A stretch of DNA of 64,000 bases from Diadophis punctatus similis (lineage: Eukaryota; Chordata; Lepidosauria; Squamata; Dipsadidae): positions 74,964,740-75,028,739 of the forward strand of contig JALIGW010000001.1 of the NCBI GenBank assembly GCA_023053685.1. Direction: 5' to 3'. Of this stretch, positions 49,650 to 60,843 are shown one piece after another (within the stretch, counting starts at the first letter, position 1; the number at the start of each line of letters is the position of its first letter). The position numbers were made by a program, and so were the translations under genes. The notes below the pieces were generated by a model, which made no database searches, was not told the DNA's origin, and worked only from the letters and a program-made list of their open reading frames with translations.

Positions 49650-50133
49650 AATATAATAAATATAATATAATATAATAAATATAATAAATATAATATAATA
49701 AATATAATAAATATAATAAATATAATAAATATAATATAATATAATATAATATAATATAATATAATATAATGTAATGTAATGTAATGTAATGTAATGTAAT
49801 GTAATGTAATGTAATATAATATAATATAATATAATATAATATAATATAATATAATAATATTATTATATTTTATATTATATTATATTATATTATATTATAT
49901 TATATTATATTATATTATATTATATTATATTATTATATTATATTATATTATATTATATTATATTATATTATATTATATTATATTATATTATATTATATTA
50001 TATTATATTATATTATATTATATTATTATATTATATTATATTATATTATATTATATTATATTATATTATATTATATTATATTATATTATATTATATTATA
50101 TTATATTATATTATATTATATTATATTATTATA
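49650..50133. repeat. Mirrored (ATAAT)n / (ATTAT)n microsatellite
   Basis: The left ~205 bp are ATAAT-type units with a GTAAT block (49771-49813); the right ~275 bp are ATTAT-type units, the reverse complement. The switch is near 49858. Confidence 0.95.
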
Positions 50134-51689
50134 AACCCACTCCTGTCCCAGAGCATATGTGCTGAATGTTAAAAGTAGCTTTAGTCAACCAACCAACCAA
50201 CCAATTTTCCCACTCCTATCCCAGAGCATATGTGCTAAATTTCTTTGGGTAAGAGCAACAAGACACAATCTCTGGCTAAGCCAATCACCTGATTTGATCC
50301 AACTTATTTTTGCATCAAGAGTCTTTCAAGGGTAGGCCTCATTCAGCTCTCTAGCCTAACTTTGCTAAGAAATAACATGACTGCTGAACGGAAGCGGGAA
50401 AACAGAAGACCTACTCACCATAGGCACCTCAGTCTCTGGAATATCAAGAAGTATTCTCACTTTTAAGGGAAACTGTGCCCAATCCAGAACCACCCCAGTA
50501 GATGGCAGCACTTAATCAATCTTAACTGCCCTTTTTTCACATGATGGGTGTCTGAATGCAACCCCTGAATCCAATGGTAGATCCACAAGGAAACGAAACA
50601 GATAACTTTAGCATATGGAGAATTGAAACCAATGTTTTCCCCAAGAAAAACAACAGCACCCATCATTCTCCAGAACTCTTGTGATTATTTTAAGAAGCAA
50701 CTGATCAGCTGCCTGCAAGACTTATCCAGACTTCTGAAACACTTGTATCCTATCAAGCAACTTGATTTTTAGGTTAAAATTCTACTATTTAAAAGGGTGA
50801 TATTTGAAAGAACGGCTCAACATGTGAGGTTTTCAAAGTTAACGCTTAGCAGGAAATGATAAAGCAATACAAATTCCTAAAGAGTCACAGAAATAAAATT
50901 ATAAACTGTTTTTTTTAAAAAAGACTAACAGAAAATTACAGCTACATCATGCTTTAAAATTTCTACCAATGTGGTACTTTATGTATCAAAAAGTATGCTA
51001 TTTCCTCTCCTCTTTTATTCCAAAGAGACTGTACCAGTCTATTGGTATATGCCTCCCCTCAGAATACAAGTGCAATATTATAACTCTACAAGAATGAAGT
51101 TTTTGCCATGAATTTTAACTAAGTATAAAATGCAATCCACATTTTTGAAGTTGGAGAGTGTAATTTCACTAGTTCACATCAATGCATGAAAGTTCATTAT
51201 CTTCCATTTAAAGCACAAAAACAAATGTAAACTGGCATTTAAGGATTACAACAAAAATGGGTTTTATTCAAAGGGCTGTGAAAGATCTTTCATTGAGTCA
51301 GCTTGCAACATTTTGACATCTGAAGCAGGAAGCAAAAAGATACTCCCATATCCCACTGCTTGAGCCAAAACTTTGAATGGTATCAAATCTGACTTCTGTT
51401 TTGACCTCTAATGGTTCTTCTCTGCTACCTACCTAGGAGAACTAAATTTAAAGGCCTTAAAATGCCTGAACAGCAAATGTGAAGCTTTTTTCATCTACAT
51501 AGTAAATTGACTTTTTCATATAATTACAAACCTACTTTCCATGCCTTCGTAGTTGCAAAGAATAGATCTGTTTCCTGAAAGTTTCTAGTTTGAGTCAACT
51601 CATGCTCCAATAAATTGATTGAAAGTCTACCCCGCTTCATCATTATGGAATTTAGATGCATTTTTAGTAATTCCAGTGTTGTAAGGAAT
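50134..51689. other. Intergenic, mostly unique-looking DNA
   Basis: A 30-bp phrase (CCAGAGCATATGTGCT) is duplicated at about 50150 and 50220. Otherwise no recognised repeat or exon. Confidence 0.5.
50495..50509 (+). promoter_or_regulatory. CTCF-type core motif, exact match
   Basis: CCAGTAGATGGCAGC matches CCASYAGRKGGCRSY at 15 of 15, outside recognised repeats. Confidence 0.6.
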
Positions 51690-52210
51690 ATCCTTCTGGG
51701 TTCAGTTCCAAGTGGGGAAAAAGACACTGGATTCATGGAAGTTGCTTGGAAGGAAGGTTTAATGGTGGACAGGAGCACATGGCATAAGCCCCTGTACAGA
51801 AAAGGTAGATCACATGCTTCCAGATGTGGATGAAGAGAAAAAAGGGAAGGGAAGATGCTGAGTCCCTTGGTTTTATAACCTCTGTTGGGTCCCATCTCTT
51901 AGTTTCCTGTTCCTGTGTATATAATGCACTGATTGGTGGTCAGGCTCCCAGGAGGCCATGCAGTGGACTCTTTGTCTGTCCCAGGCTTGGCTGAATGAAA
52001 GGGCCTTGGGCAAATCCTAATATGGCTATGACTGAAGGAGATAAATCTTTGTTATGTAGAAGACTGCTCCAGGCTAGGTGGGAGGAATGTGGCAAGGGTG
52101 GGGGCAGGGAGCTGCAGGAAGCTGCTTTGTATTTAAAACATGTTTCTCTTTTCCTCATTCAGGGAAACATATTCTTTCCTTTTTCAATGTTTCCTAGGAT
52201 ATTTCATTTT
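51690..52210 (-). mobile_element. Possible LTR or unclassified repeat
   Basis: In minus orientation it has TATAAAACC (51877-51871 region), then ATTAAA and an end near CCTTACA, an LTR-like order. Termini and TSD not established. Confidence 0.35.
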
Positions 52211-52931
52211 TTCTAGGAGGGGGTGGGTGCTAACTTCCTATACCAGGATGTAAGCTGTTCTGAGTAGAGCTGCCTTTTGCAATTGATTTGATGGAGAATT
52301 TGTGTCAATGCCGATATTTTATTGTTATAATTCTGACCTCTTATGTAATTTTTTTCCAATTCTACGATCATCTAGTTTTTAAGAACCCCATACTAGTTCC
52401 TGTAGTATCACCCTTGCAGAGACTTTTTTCCTAGGTTCTGTTCTAACAAGATGCACAATTAAAGTCATTTGCTACTTATAGCTGATGTTAAGATGTGTAG
52501 TCCAAGAGTAAAGAGTAACAATTTACTTCAGATTTTCTGTTTGACTTTTGTTACCAGTAACAATATGATTTCATTTTGAACTGTGCCTCCAAGGCAGTGG
52601 TGTCTGTAGGTACTTGGGCTGTTGACTCTAGTTAGATGTTTCTAGAATAAAGCATTAAACTCAGCCAGCGCTCCACAATTTTAAGGAAGTTGCTTTTGTA
52701 CAACACACGCAGCTGATCTGAAATTCCATGTAGCACTAACTTTTGGGAAGCAAACATTCTCACAAGGGTAACAAGGCTTTTCAAAAAATGTTACCAGTAA
52801 TCAGACTTTTGATGCAATCTTCTCTTGCTAATAATAATCTATGCTGACTCTTAACAATAGTCCAATTTCACTTTTTTCTCTGGTAATTTGCTGAGTTTTT
52901 TTGGTAGCATGCCAATTAATGGTCAGATCCC
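52211..52931. other. Intergenic, nothing recognised
   Basis: No supported feature. Confidence 0.5.
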
Positions 52932-52939
52932 CCCCCATC

Positions 52940-53328
52940 CAGGGGTGGGTTCCTCCCAGTTTGGACTGGATCGCCCGAACCGGTAGCGACCCACTGGTGA
53001 TGTCACGGATCCGATTCAGTCGGTGCCAGTCCGTGGGCACTGCCATCTTTTTTAAAAAAAAATTGCGAATTTTTCCGTTTTGATGGCTTCTTCTCTTCCG
53101 CTGCTTGAAAAACGGTCCTCCTGCCCGCCCCCGGGTTAATACTGACCCTTATATCTTCGTCCGAAGCACAGCTGATCAGCTCTTCAGCTGTGTTTCAGGC
53201 TGATTCCTGCTACTAAGCATGCGCGGAAGCCAAATTGCATGAGATGTGCCTGCGCGAGCGGAGCAATCGCACGCGTGCGAAATGTCGTGATGCGAACCAG
53301 TGGCCAAAGTAAGTGTAACCCACCCCTG
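52940..53328 (+). mobile_element. hAT-type element, family H1, 389 bp
   Basis: Ends CAGGGGTGGGTTCCTCCCAG and AAGTAAGTGTAACCCACCCC; TSD CCCCCATC/CCCACATC (7 of 8). Confidence 0.87.
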
Positions 53329-53419
53329 CCCACATCCAATAATTTGTTCCTATACAACCCAATGTAGCTGGAATATGACACGGAGTTTTCAACAAAGTAA
53401 GTGTGCTGAACATATAGGC

Positions 53420-53836
53420 CCATGGTGGCGAACCTATGGCACGCGTGCCACAGGTGCCACGTGGAGCCATAGCGGCCGGCACACGAGGGTTGCCCACCGG
53501 CAAACCGGAAGTGCAGAAAAACGCACTTGCGGTTTGCCGGTGTGCTGTTTTTTGCACTCCGGAGGGTTCAGGGAAGCTCCCTGAAGCTCCGGAATGCAAA
53601 AAACTACAAAACGGACAAACCAGAAGTGCATTTTTCTGCACTTCCGGTTTGCCCGTTTCGTTGTCCCAGGCTCCGGTAAGGCCTTTGCGCGGGGGTGGGG
53701 GTGTGTGCGCATGCGCAGGGGGCAGCATGGGGGGTGTTGTGCGCATGCATGGGGGGGAGGGGATGGGTGTGGGCATGCGAGTGCGAGCGCACCCCCCCTT
53801 TTTGGCACGCGAGCCTAAAAAGGTTCGCCACCACTG
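53420..53836 (+). mobile_element. hAT-type element, family H2, 417 bp
   Basis: Ends CCATGGTGGCGAACCTATGG and AGGTTCGCCACCACTG; perfect 8-bp TSD ATATAGGC. Contains GCGCATGCGC at 53707. The long ORFs on both strands inside it are compositional. Confidence 0.92.
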
Positions 53837-53916
53837 ATATAGGCCATAGGCCGCAGCCTCTTCATTTTATCACTATTGGGAAATTTATGTCAGTAATGGG
53901 TTGAAAGTAATTACTA

Positions 53917-54296
53917 CTGGTAGTCCTCAACTTACAACAGTGACTGTCTGAAGTTACAGCAGCACTGAAAAAAGTGACATGACCATTTTTCATATTTATG
54001 ACCGTTACAGCATCCCCCGTGGTCACGTGATCAAAATCCAGACACTTGGCAACTGGTATGAATTTATGACCGCCTCAGGGTCCCGGATCATGTGATCCCC
54101 TTTTGTGACCTTCTGACAAGCATGGTCAATGGGAAATCCAGATTCACTTAATAACCGTGTTACTAGCTTAACAACTGCAGTGATTCACTTAACTGTGGCA
54201 AGAAAGATCATAAAATAGAGCAAAATTCGCTTAACAAGTGTCTCACTTAGCAACATAAATTTTTGGGCTCAATTGTGGTCATAAATCAAGTTACTT
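53917..54296. mobile_element. M-B-type MITE
   Basis: CTGGTAGTCCTCAACTTAC after TA, GGGCTCAATTGTGGTCATAA near the right end. Confidence 0.75.
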
Positions 54297-54363
54297 TTAT
54301 CATATTAGGGGAACATGAACATGAAGTGGCTTTTGTTTTGTTTTGCTTGCTGTAGCTCTAGTA

Positions 54364-54498
54364 CAGTGTTTCTCAACCTTGGCAGTTTGAAGATGTGTGG
54401 ACTTCAACTCCCAGAATTCCCCAGCCAGCGTTGCTGGCTGTGGAATTCTGGGAGTTGAAGTCCACACATCTTCAAACTGCCAAGGTTGAGAAACACTG
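54364..54498. mobile_element. Foldback hAT-type element, family H3, 135 bp
   Basis: Nearly perfect palindrome with CAGTGTTTCTCAACCTTGGC termini; perfect 8-bp TSD CTCTAGTA. Confidence 0.93.
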
Positions 54499-54879
54499 CT
54501 CTAGTATAAGGGAATCCTTCAAGCGCAAGGATTACTCAAATAATTACTCAAATAATTCCATAATCGAGGATCATCTAAGTTTAAGGAACTAAACTCAACA
54601 ATAGTTGTTTCTTGCTCTTCTACCACACCTTTTTTTTGAATTGTTACATCCATTTCAGATCATTATATGGATGATGCAGTAGTTACCTCATCACTGTGAC
54701 TGACTGGAAGATCAGACATCATTTCAGTGTCTCACTGCCACTAAAAGGCTCGTTGTAAAAGACAGTGTCTATATACCCCAAGATAAGTCTTTCCTGCTCT
54801 CCCCAAAGGCACATTTCCTTATTTCATTCTTGACTAATGCTCTGCACCAGAATAGTGGCTCTTGTTACAATACTTAGCT

Positions 54880-54999
54880 CAGGGGTGTCAAACTCACGTC
54901 ATCATGTGACGTATCAGGACTTTTTTTCCTCTTTGCTAAATGTGGGCATGGCCAGCGCGTGATGCATCCGGCCCACGGGCCGGGAGTTTGATAGCCCTG
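54880..54999. mobile_element. hAT-type element, family H4, 120 bp
   Basis: Ends CAGGGGTGTCAAACTC and GAGTTTGATAGCCCTG; perfect 8-bp TSD ACTTAGCT. Confidence 0.9.
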
Positions 55000-55217
55000 A
55001 CTTAGCTGAACAGAAAAAGGTTGAGGTGAGGTGGACTGTGTGAGGAAAGATACCAACATCTAAAGACTTGAACTGACTAGCATCTGCACTGCCTCTGAGC
55101 GGTTGGCTGTCTCTCATCTTCAAATGGGTTTGCAGAAGCATTAGAAACATAAGGTGGAATACAGTCTCATCTCCCACTTACTGCAATTCCTGTTCATATT
55201 CCCTTATTATCGCCGCT

Positions 55218-55290
55218 CTTAGACTTAGAATAACTTCATTGTCACTTTGAATGTATACTAATCAGCATACATTAAAATGACATTTCATTG
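55218..55290. mobile_element. L2-like 3'-end fragment
   Basis: TTCATTGTCACTTTGAATG and AAATGACATTTCATTGCAT resemble an L2-type 3' end. Confidence 0.45.
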
Positions 55291-55913
55291 CATCACCACC
55301 TCCTATTATGCCTCTTATGCCTTTCCTTCAGGACAGCACTCTGGGCATCTAGAGTAAACAATAATACATTAGAGAGGGTCCAGAGGTATTTTACAAGAAG
55401 AGTACTCAACTCCTCTGCTTGCAATAAAATTCCTTATTCCAGTAGACTTGAAATTTTAGGCCTGGATAACCTTGAACTACGCCGTCTACCTAAGCTTAGT
55501 ACACAAGATCATCTACCTTAATGTCCTACCTATTAATGACTACTTTAATTTCAATCACAATAACACTAGGGCTATCAATAGATACAAACTAAATGCATTC
55601 CGCTCTAATCTTGATTGCAGAAAATATGACTTCTGCAATAGAGTAGTAAATGTCTGGAACACTTTACCTGATCCTGTTGTTAGTTTCTCTAACCCCCATA
55701 CCTTTTACCTTAAACTGTCTACCGTGGACCTTACACGTTTCTTAAGAGGTCCCTAAGGGGGCGTGCATAAGCGCACCAGCGTGCCTACCGTCCCTGTCCT
55801 ACTGTACCCATTTGTATGTACTCATTTTATGTGTTTATGGCTGTTTTGCTTCTTTATATCCATTTATTTGTGCCATTTTTTCATGTGTCCTGTTTCCTTG
55901 CACTTGTTGACAA
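55291..55913 (+). mobile_element. CR1-type LINE fragment
   Basis: Frames at 55288-55521 and 55472-55756 give NNTLERVQRYFTRRVLNSS and the FCNRVVNVWNTLPDPVVS end; a one-frame shift separates them. 3' UTR GCGTGCATAAGCGCACCAGC. Ends in an AATA repeat. Confidence 0.85.
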
Positions 55914-55916
55914 AAA

Positions 55917-55987
<71 letters not shown>

Positions 55988-55989
55988 AT
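55914..55989. repeat. (AATA)n microsatellite
   Basis: 76 bp of AAAT units directly at the CR1 3' end. Confidence 0.97.
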
Positions 55990-57394
55990 CCATATATGCC
56001 AGCAGCAGGCATGATTTTCTAAACTCTGGAATCATCCCCCCAATCTGGCACCTGAAGCAGGTGCTTCGCCTTCCCTCTCATCTCATTTCCTGATCTTCTC
56101 CCCCCACCCCCACCCCTTGGACAATGTTCAGATGCTTTTGAAAATCAAAAAAACTTTACAGAGGAGAAAAGGTCTCAAACAGGAAGAGATTGATGCCTAC
56201 TACACAGGATGTTATTTGTGACTGTTGTGGTTTGCAGCTGCCCCGTATGTGCATTTATTATTGTTGTTACTGGTTGCTTTTTACTGAGTTTTTATTCTAT
56301 GTTAGACACTCATTAGACATTAAAATTTCATGTTAAATAATTTCTGCAACGTAGGCAAATCCATCAGAATGGCATAAAAGTGCGATGTGTCATTCAAAAG
56401 TTATATATTTGAATAATGCTTCCTATCTTAAAATGCATTCCAGAACTCATCTAAAATGCATACAGTAGCACGTAATTGATCAAACTGAAATTTAAATCAA
56501 AATGTCCATGTAATCACTTCCACATGAACTTCTATCAATAGATACATTAAAATTTTATTACAATTAATAGTTCTATTTTGACACAGGACAAAAAGCCAGC
56601 TTTATAAGACTTTTTAAAGCCCATAGACAGAATAGGAAAAGCCAGCTATAGTAAATATGCTTTCCCTAGAAGCCTTTTTAATAACTAAAATCCTTTTAAA
56701 CAGCTTTTTGTTATACTAAATCAGCCATCTCAGCTTGGTGTCCCTCCAAGTGAGTTTGGTCACACTGCCTGGAAATTGTGAGAGTTGAAATTTGACGTGT
56801 CTGGAGAACTCAGTTTAGCGAAATTAACATATTTTTTTTCCATGATTCAATTTATACACCCTTCACTATAAAAATATGCAAATCAGACAAACTAACACAA
56901 GCAAACTGAAGCATTCTTCAATCATAGATAATAATAGGAATTTACATGAAAAATCTTAAATATCTTTAATTAAACTACTGTCTTGGAAAGTTGCCTAGCC
57001 AAAATATATTTCAGTTATAAAAATTATTGCTTTTATATGATACCGCTTTGTCAAAATTAGCAAAACATTCATTTTTATTTTGACAAACCATCCTAACCTT
57101 GAACTGTGCTGTTTCCGATGAATATTGGCCAAATGTAATTGGCAACTGATGTAGTATTAAAGGTAATACAATTTGACAAGTGTGTCTCGAGAAAACCACA
57201 GTTCAGAAGGGAGTTCTCTCTGTAGAAAAACGTATTTTGGATTTTAATGTATTGCAGTTCAAATGGTTGGTGGGAAAAATGATTAAATAAAGCAGCTGGA
57301 CATTTGGCAAAAAGGAATGAAAAATCAAAATTGTGAAAAACTTTATTGACGTCCACATATGTGTATTCATTCAAGATAGCAATGGTAGAATCAA
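55990..57394. other. Intergenic, nothing recognised
   Basis: 1.4 kb AT-rich DNA downstream of MAP3K21; could include distal 3' UTR. The minus frames near 57011-57374 have no recognisable domain. Confidence 0.5.
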
Positions 57395-57783
57395 TTTTAT
57401 TTATTTATTTATTTATTAAAATTTCTATGCCACCCAACTCCCGGAGGACTCTGGGCGGCTAACAGCAGGTATAGAAACATATAATCAATAAAAGCAATTT
57501 AAAAAACATGTTAAAATACTTTAAAAAACTTTCACTCACACATGCATACATGGGCTGATCTAAAAAGACCACATCTTAGGGTCATTGGCCCCAGGCCTGC
57601 CGGAAAATCCAGGTCTTAACCGCTTTTCCTGCAGGCCAATTAAACTACTTATGGGCTTACAGTTGATCATTTACCTGTAATATTTCATCTATCTAGCATG
57701 ATATCAAACTCTACTGATCACAACATCTAGAAAAGAGCAGCATAAAAATTTATTCTTAAAACAGGCTAAAAATTCCAAGGCAC
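57342..57783 (-). other. MAP3K21: Probable MAP3K21 3' UTR start
   Basis: Sequence directly after the stop codon on the minus strand. AATAAA occurs 30-35 nt after the stop (57754-57749), which is very close, and again at 57347-57342. An L2-like LINE 3' end lies between them (57395-57640), so a long UTR would contain this repeat. The extent is inferred; no transcript evidence is available. Confidence 0.35.
57395..57640 (-). mobile_element. L2-like LINE 3' end
   Basis: ATTT units, then TTCTATGCCACCCAACTCCC, GGCCTGCCGGAAAATCCAGG; same 3' end as the copy at 23864. Confidence 0.8.
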
Positions 57784-58178
57784 TTAAGACAAGAATTCTC
57801 TCTCCAGTTCATATATTGATGGCCGACCTGCTTTACTCTTCATCCTACACAAAGGTACCGTACAGTCACTATTTTGACCTTCCACGTCCATATCCAGTAA
57901 AGAGGGCATGTGGAATTTAGTTCTCTCCTTGGTATCAGTCAGTGACTTAGCTTTTGAATCTCTGTCGGCTTCTAAATTACCCATTTCAAAAGGGTTTGGC
58001 TTTATATTTTGAGAAATAGCCAGCCAGGGATCCAATCTGCTTCTTAAAGAAGAAGGTCGAGGTCTTGGAATAATATTGACAATTTCTTGCTTCCCTGGTG
58101 AAAGGTCATTTTGAAAGTTTGTTTGTGGCGTAGCAGATGCGTGCAGATTCCCAAGAGTTTCATTAGAAATTCCATTAG
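57784..58178 (-). CDS. MAP3K21: MAP3K21 last coding exon and stop
   Basis: A 395-nt exon with two split-codon bases, 130 codons and TAA at 57786-57784. The acceptor is TTCTCTTCCACTCAG. The peptide starts NGISNETLGNLHAS, contains the family-wide PRPRPSSLRSRLDPW motif (about residues 38-52), then KERTKFHMPSLLDMDVEGQ and TVPLCRMKSKAGRPSIYEL, and ends EREFLS. The conserved terminal block is the strongest evidence for MAP3K21. The upstream intron holds an (AT)n tract starting 70 bp from this acceptor. The 3' UTR would continue to the left. Possible poly(A) signals are AATAAA on the minus strand at 57754-57749 and 57347-57342, and I cannot choose between them. Confidence 0.88.
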
Positions 58179-58247
58179 CTGAGTGGAAGAGAAAGACATT
58201 GAAGAGAAATATAAAGCAGAGTTATAGTACTGCTACAGTAGAAAAAT

Positions 58248-58367
<120 letters not shown>

Positions 58368-58529
58368 CCACCACTAACATTTAATTCCACAACAAGTAGC
58401 ATGATACTGAACCATTCTAAGAACTCCACCCCTCTGCCTCACACTGTGTTTTTCCCCCTAGCTTGTCTTCTGAGAGACAACACGCATTGAAATTTAGAGA
58501 CTGAAGTCTTTCTAATCAACTGCTATATT

Positions 58530-58785
58530 AATAGCAACACCAATAGTACTTAGACTTATATACCACTTCACAGTGCTCTACAGCCCTCTCTAAGCGGTTT
58601 AGAGTCAGCATATTGCCCCCAACAATCTGAGTCCTCATTTTACCGACCTTGGAAAGATGGTAGTCAACCTGAGTCAACTTTCAGCCAGTGAGAATCAAAC
58701 TGCTGAACTATTGGCAGCCGGCAGTCAGCAGAATTAGCCTGCAATACTGCATTCTATCCACTCCGCCACCATGGCGCTTAAGTTT
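58530..58785 (-). mobile_element. Sauria SINE in MAP3K21 intron
   Basis: The minus-strand copy has the family layout: a tRNA-like head (GCCATGGTGGCGGAGTGGAT), a middle with AATCTGGGTCC-like and TTGGGGGCAATATGCTGAC sequence, and a tail ending in short A-rich and ATT repeats. The Bov-B-like 3' tail and tRNA-type head are known features of this squamate SINE. Confidence 0.8.
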
Positions 58786-58799
58786 CTACCTTGAAATAT

Positions 58800-59175
58800 T
58801 GAAGTCGAAACAAGAGTCTCGGCCCGGCTAAGTGAGACCTGTATAAAATGCAATAAACCACAGGTCAAATCCTTGTTGTCATGATGTAAGGTTTATTCCC
58901 GCTACAAGCCAGTGCTCAGTCCACACCGAACCATAATAGGATAAAGCTCGATTCAAATGGCCCGCCCGGCTCTATGCTGCGCACCGGCTGCTGTGACATC
59001 ATCCGCCATCGCCAGGAAGCTGGATCGCAAGCTTCTATCGCCTCCCAGTTGTCCTCCCTCCCATCCCGGTCTCCGCCGGTCTCCACATGCTCTGCGCCCT
59101 CTGCTTCTCCCGCTCCCCCCAGGTGTGTGTGTCGAGCCTTGGATTGAGGCTCAACAATGAGTATGTCAGCCATGA
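58800..59175 (-). other. GC-rich intronic insertion, possible LTR remnant
   Basis: GC-rich sequence unlike its AT-rich surroundings. In minus orientation it begins near TGTTGAGCCTCAATCC, contains a CRE-like TGATGTCA, then GGGAATAAACC (a possible poly(A) signal), and ends near CTCTTGTTTCGACTTCA. That order fits an LTR. I could not find a clear TSD, so the LTR call is weak. A short plus-strand ORF across it looks like a by-product of GC content. Confidence 0.35.
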
Positions 59176-59331
59176 GACAGCTATTTTTCAGTCCCAGTAA
59201 TTCCCACTGTTTCTTTTCTGTCTGATGCTTATGAACTACAATATTGTTTGACTTATTCATCATACTGAACCATTTCTCCTCTCTCTCTCTCTCTCTCTCA
59301 CACACAAACACACAAATACCATTTTACTCAC

Positions 59332-60078
59332 TTATGGAATGACATGCATTTCCATCTGACCTGGTCCGCCTATGACCCCACACTTTGACTTTGGGAGAAA
59401 TGGCACCGGCTGCACGTTGAGGTTCTTGCTTCGAAGGAAGACTGGGAGGTGGCAAATCAGGATGGACAGTCCGATCAACTTTGTCTAGTTGTTCTTGTTT
59501 GCCAGTCTGACTTCCAGGCAAAAAAGGTTCAATGGGAACATCTCCATTGCCAGGCGCTGTGCTCATAGTTGCATCCTCATTGTCAGACTGAAGGAGGCAT
59601 TTAGTAGAAATGGAAGATATGGACAGGAGGTTCACCGTACTTGCACTTGGAGATGATGAAGGGACGCATGCCTCCTCTCTCTTAGGCTGCAAACTCACAG
59701 GGCTTGCACTTCTCCGAAACTTCGATGCACGCTGAAACAGGCTGTCGCGTTTCTTCTTTTCCTCCTTAGGCAACATTTCATCCCCACTTTGCAATCTGTT
59801 TGGCTGCCTAATATCTAAGCCTATAGCTATAGAGGCTAGAAGGACAGCACAACCGTACAATACAGTGTCCGTTTTCTTTTTCTGTAACGTTCTGCTGATA
59901 CTATTTGTTGGGGTCATTTGTGGAGTGTTATTTGCAGAATTTCCTTCAAAGCTGTCCTGTTCTGCAGAATGTAGTTCTTGGTCATCCTTCCAAAGAGGTA
60001 GATCAATATAAGCCTGATTTGCCAATTTTAACTGCTTTGGTCGCTTAGGATCAAGGCCTTCAGGGGAAAGTTTCTGTT
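59332..60078 (-). CDS. MAP3K21: MAP3K21 large penultimate exon
   Basis: A 747-nt exon with 248 complete codons. The acceptor is TTTATGCAG and the donor GTGAGT. It opens with QKLSPEGLDPKRPKQLKL, then AYIDLPLWKD, an MTPTNSISR block, a hydrophobic VLYGCAVLLASIAIGLD segment (about residues 67-83) and a basic EEKKKRDSLFQRASKFRRS stretch. A Ser-rich region and a Pro-rich PPPSLPSKQEP segment follow. The end holds HRRTRSDGN, a basic Ser motif that could be phosphorylated. These blocks occur in the same order as I recall in MAP3K21. The region is expected to be largely disordered and regulatory. A methionine inside the exon at 60025 is not a start, because the coding frame extends upstream to the acceptor. 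Confidence 0.88.
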
Positions 60079-60212
60079 CTGCATAAATGCAAAATGTATC
60101 GATGTATTTATATATTATATTTAGAAGTTAAAAGTGTTTTGAAATGACCAATATGAAAATCTAGATAATGATAATGGTACAATCAGGATGTACCTCTTAA
60201 ATAAAAAGCATA

Positions 60213-60841
60213 CCGTATTTTTCAGAGTATTCGGAGTATAAGACGCACCTTAATTTTTGGGGAGGAAAATAGGGGAAAACAATCTGCCTACCAGGTATTC
60301 ATCTGGCTAGCGTCCTTAGTCTGGTCAGCTTCAGCACATTATTTTATCCCCTGGTTAGGACTTAAAAAAACCTTCTTCGGAGAGAGTAACAATGAAAGAG
60401 CCTGCAAGCCAGTAAGAGCTGGGAAGATAGATAGCACCTGGTTAGGGCTAGAAAAAAACTTATTCGGAGCAAGTAGAGCAATGAAAAAAACCCTGCAAAG
60501 ACTTAGGGCTGGAAAAACATTCTTCGGAGAGAGTAACAATGAAAGAGCCTGCAAGCCAGTAAGAGCTGGGAAGATAGATAGCACCTGGTTACGGCTAGAA
60601 AAAAACTTATTCGGAGCAAGTAGAGCAATGAAAAAACCCCTGCAAAGACTTAGGGCTGGAAAAACATTCTTTGGAGAGAGTAACAATGAAAAAGCCTGCA
60701 AGGTAAGAGCTGGGAAGATCTGTTAGCACCTAGTTAGGGCTGGGAAAAAAAAAAAAGCTACATTCGAAGTATAAGACGCACCCAAATTTTCAGCCACTTT
60801 TAGGGAGGAAAAAGGTGCGTCTTATACTCCGAAAAAAACGG
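60213..60841 (-). mobile_element. Mariner-type element, family M-A, with tandem core
   Basis: Termini CCGTATTTTTC and GAAAAAAACGG sit between TA dinucleotides (60211-60212, 60842-60843). The repeated phrase AGTATAAGACGCACC is shared with copies at 12797 and 33675. It has no transposase and is non-autonomous. The core is expanded by a 147-bp tandem repeat. It lies in an intron of MAP3K21. Confidence 0.8.
60361..60740. repeat. 147-bp tandem repeat inside M-A element
   Basis: The phrase TTCTTCGGAGAGAG recurs at 60373, 60520 and (as TTCTTTGGAGAGAG) 60667, spaced exactly 147 bp, with about 2.5 near-identical units. 147 is a multiple of three, which explains the periodic open frame here; it is not a gene. 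Confidence 0.9.
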
Positions 60842-60843
60842 TA

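Noticed and set aside
53213..53904. Overlapping ORFs up to 187 codons
   Set aside because: They span H1 and H2 transposons, are GC-rich and cross element boundaries.
59332..60078. MAP3K9 as the identity of the kinase tail
   Set aside because: The terminal EFLS block, KEEKKKR-FQRAS motif and YIDLPL match MAP3K21 better in my memory; MAP3K9 ends differently. An alignment would settle it.
60339..60726. Repetitive 120-codon ORF
   Set aside because: An open frame produced by the 147-bp tandem unit, a multiple of three, inside a MITE.
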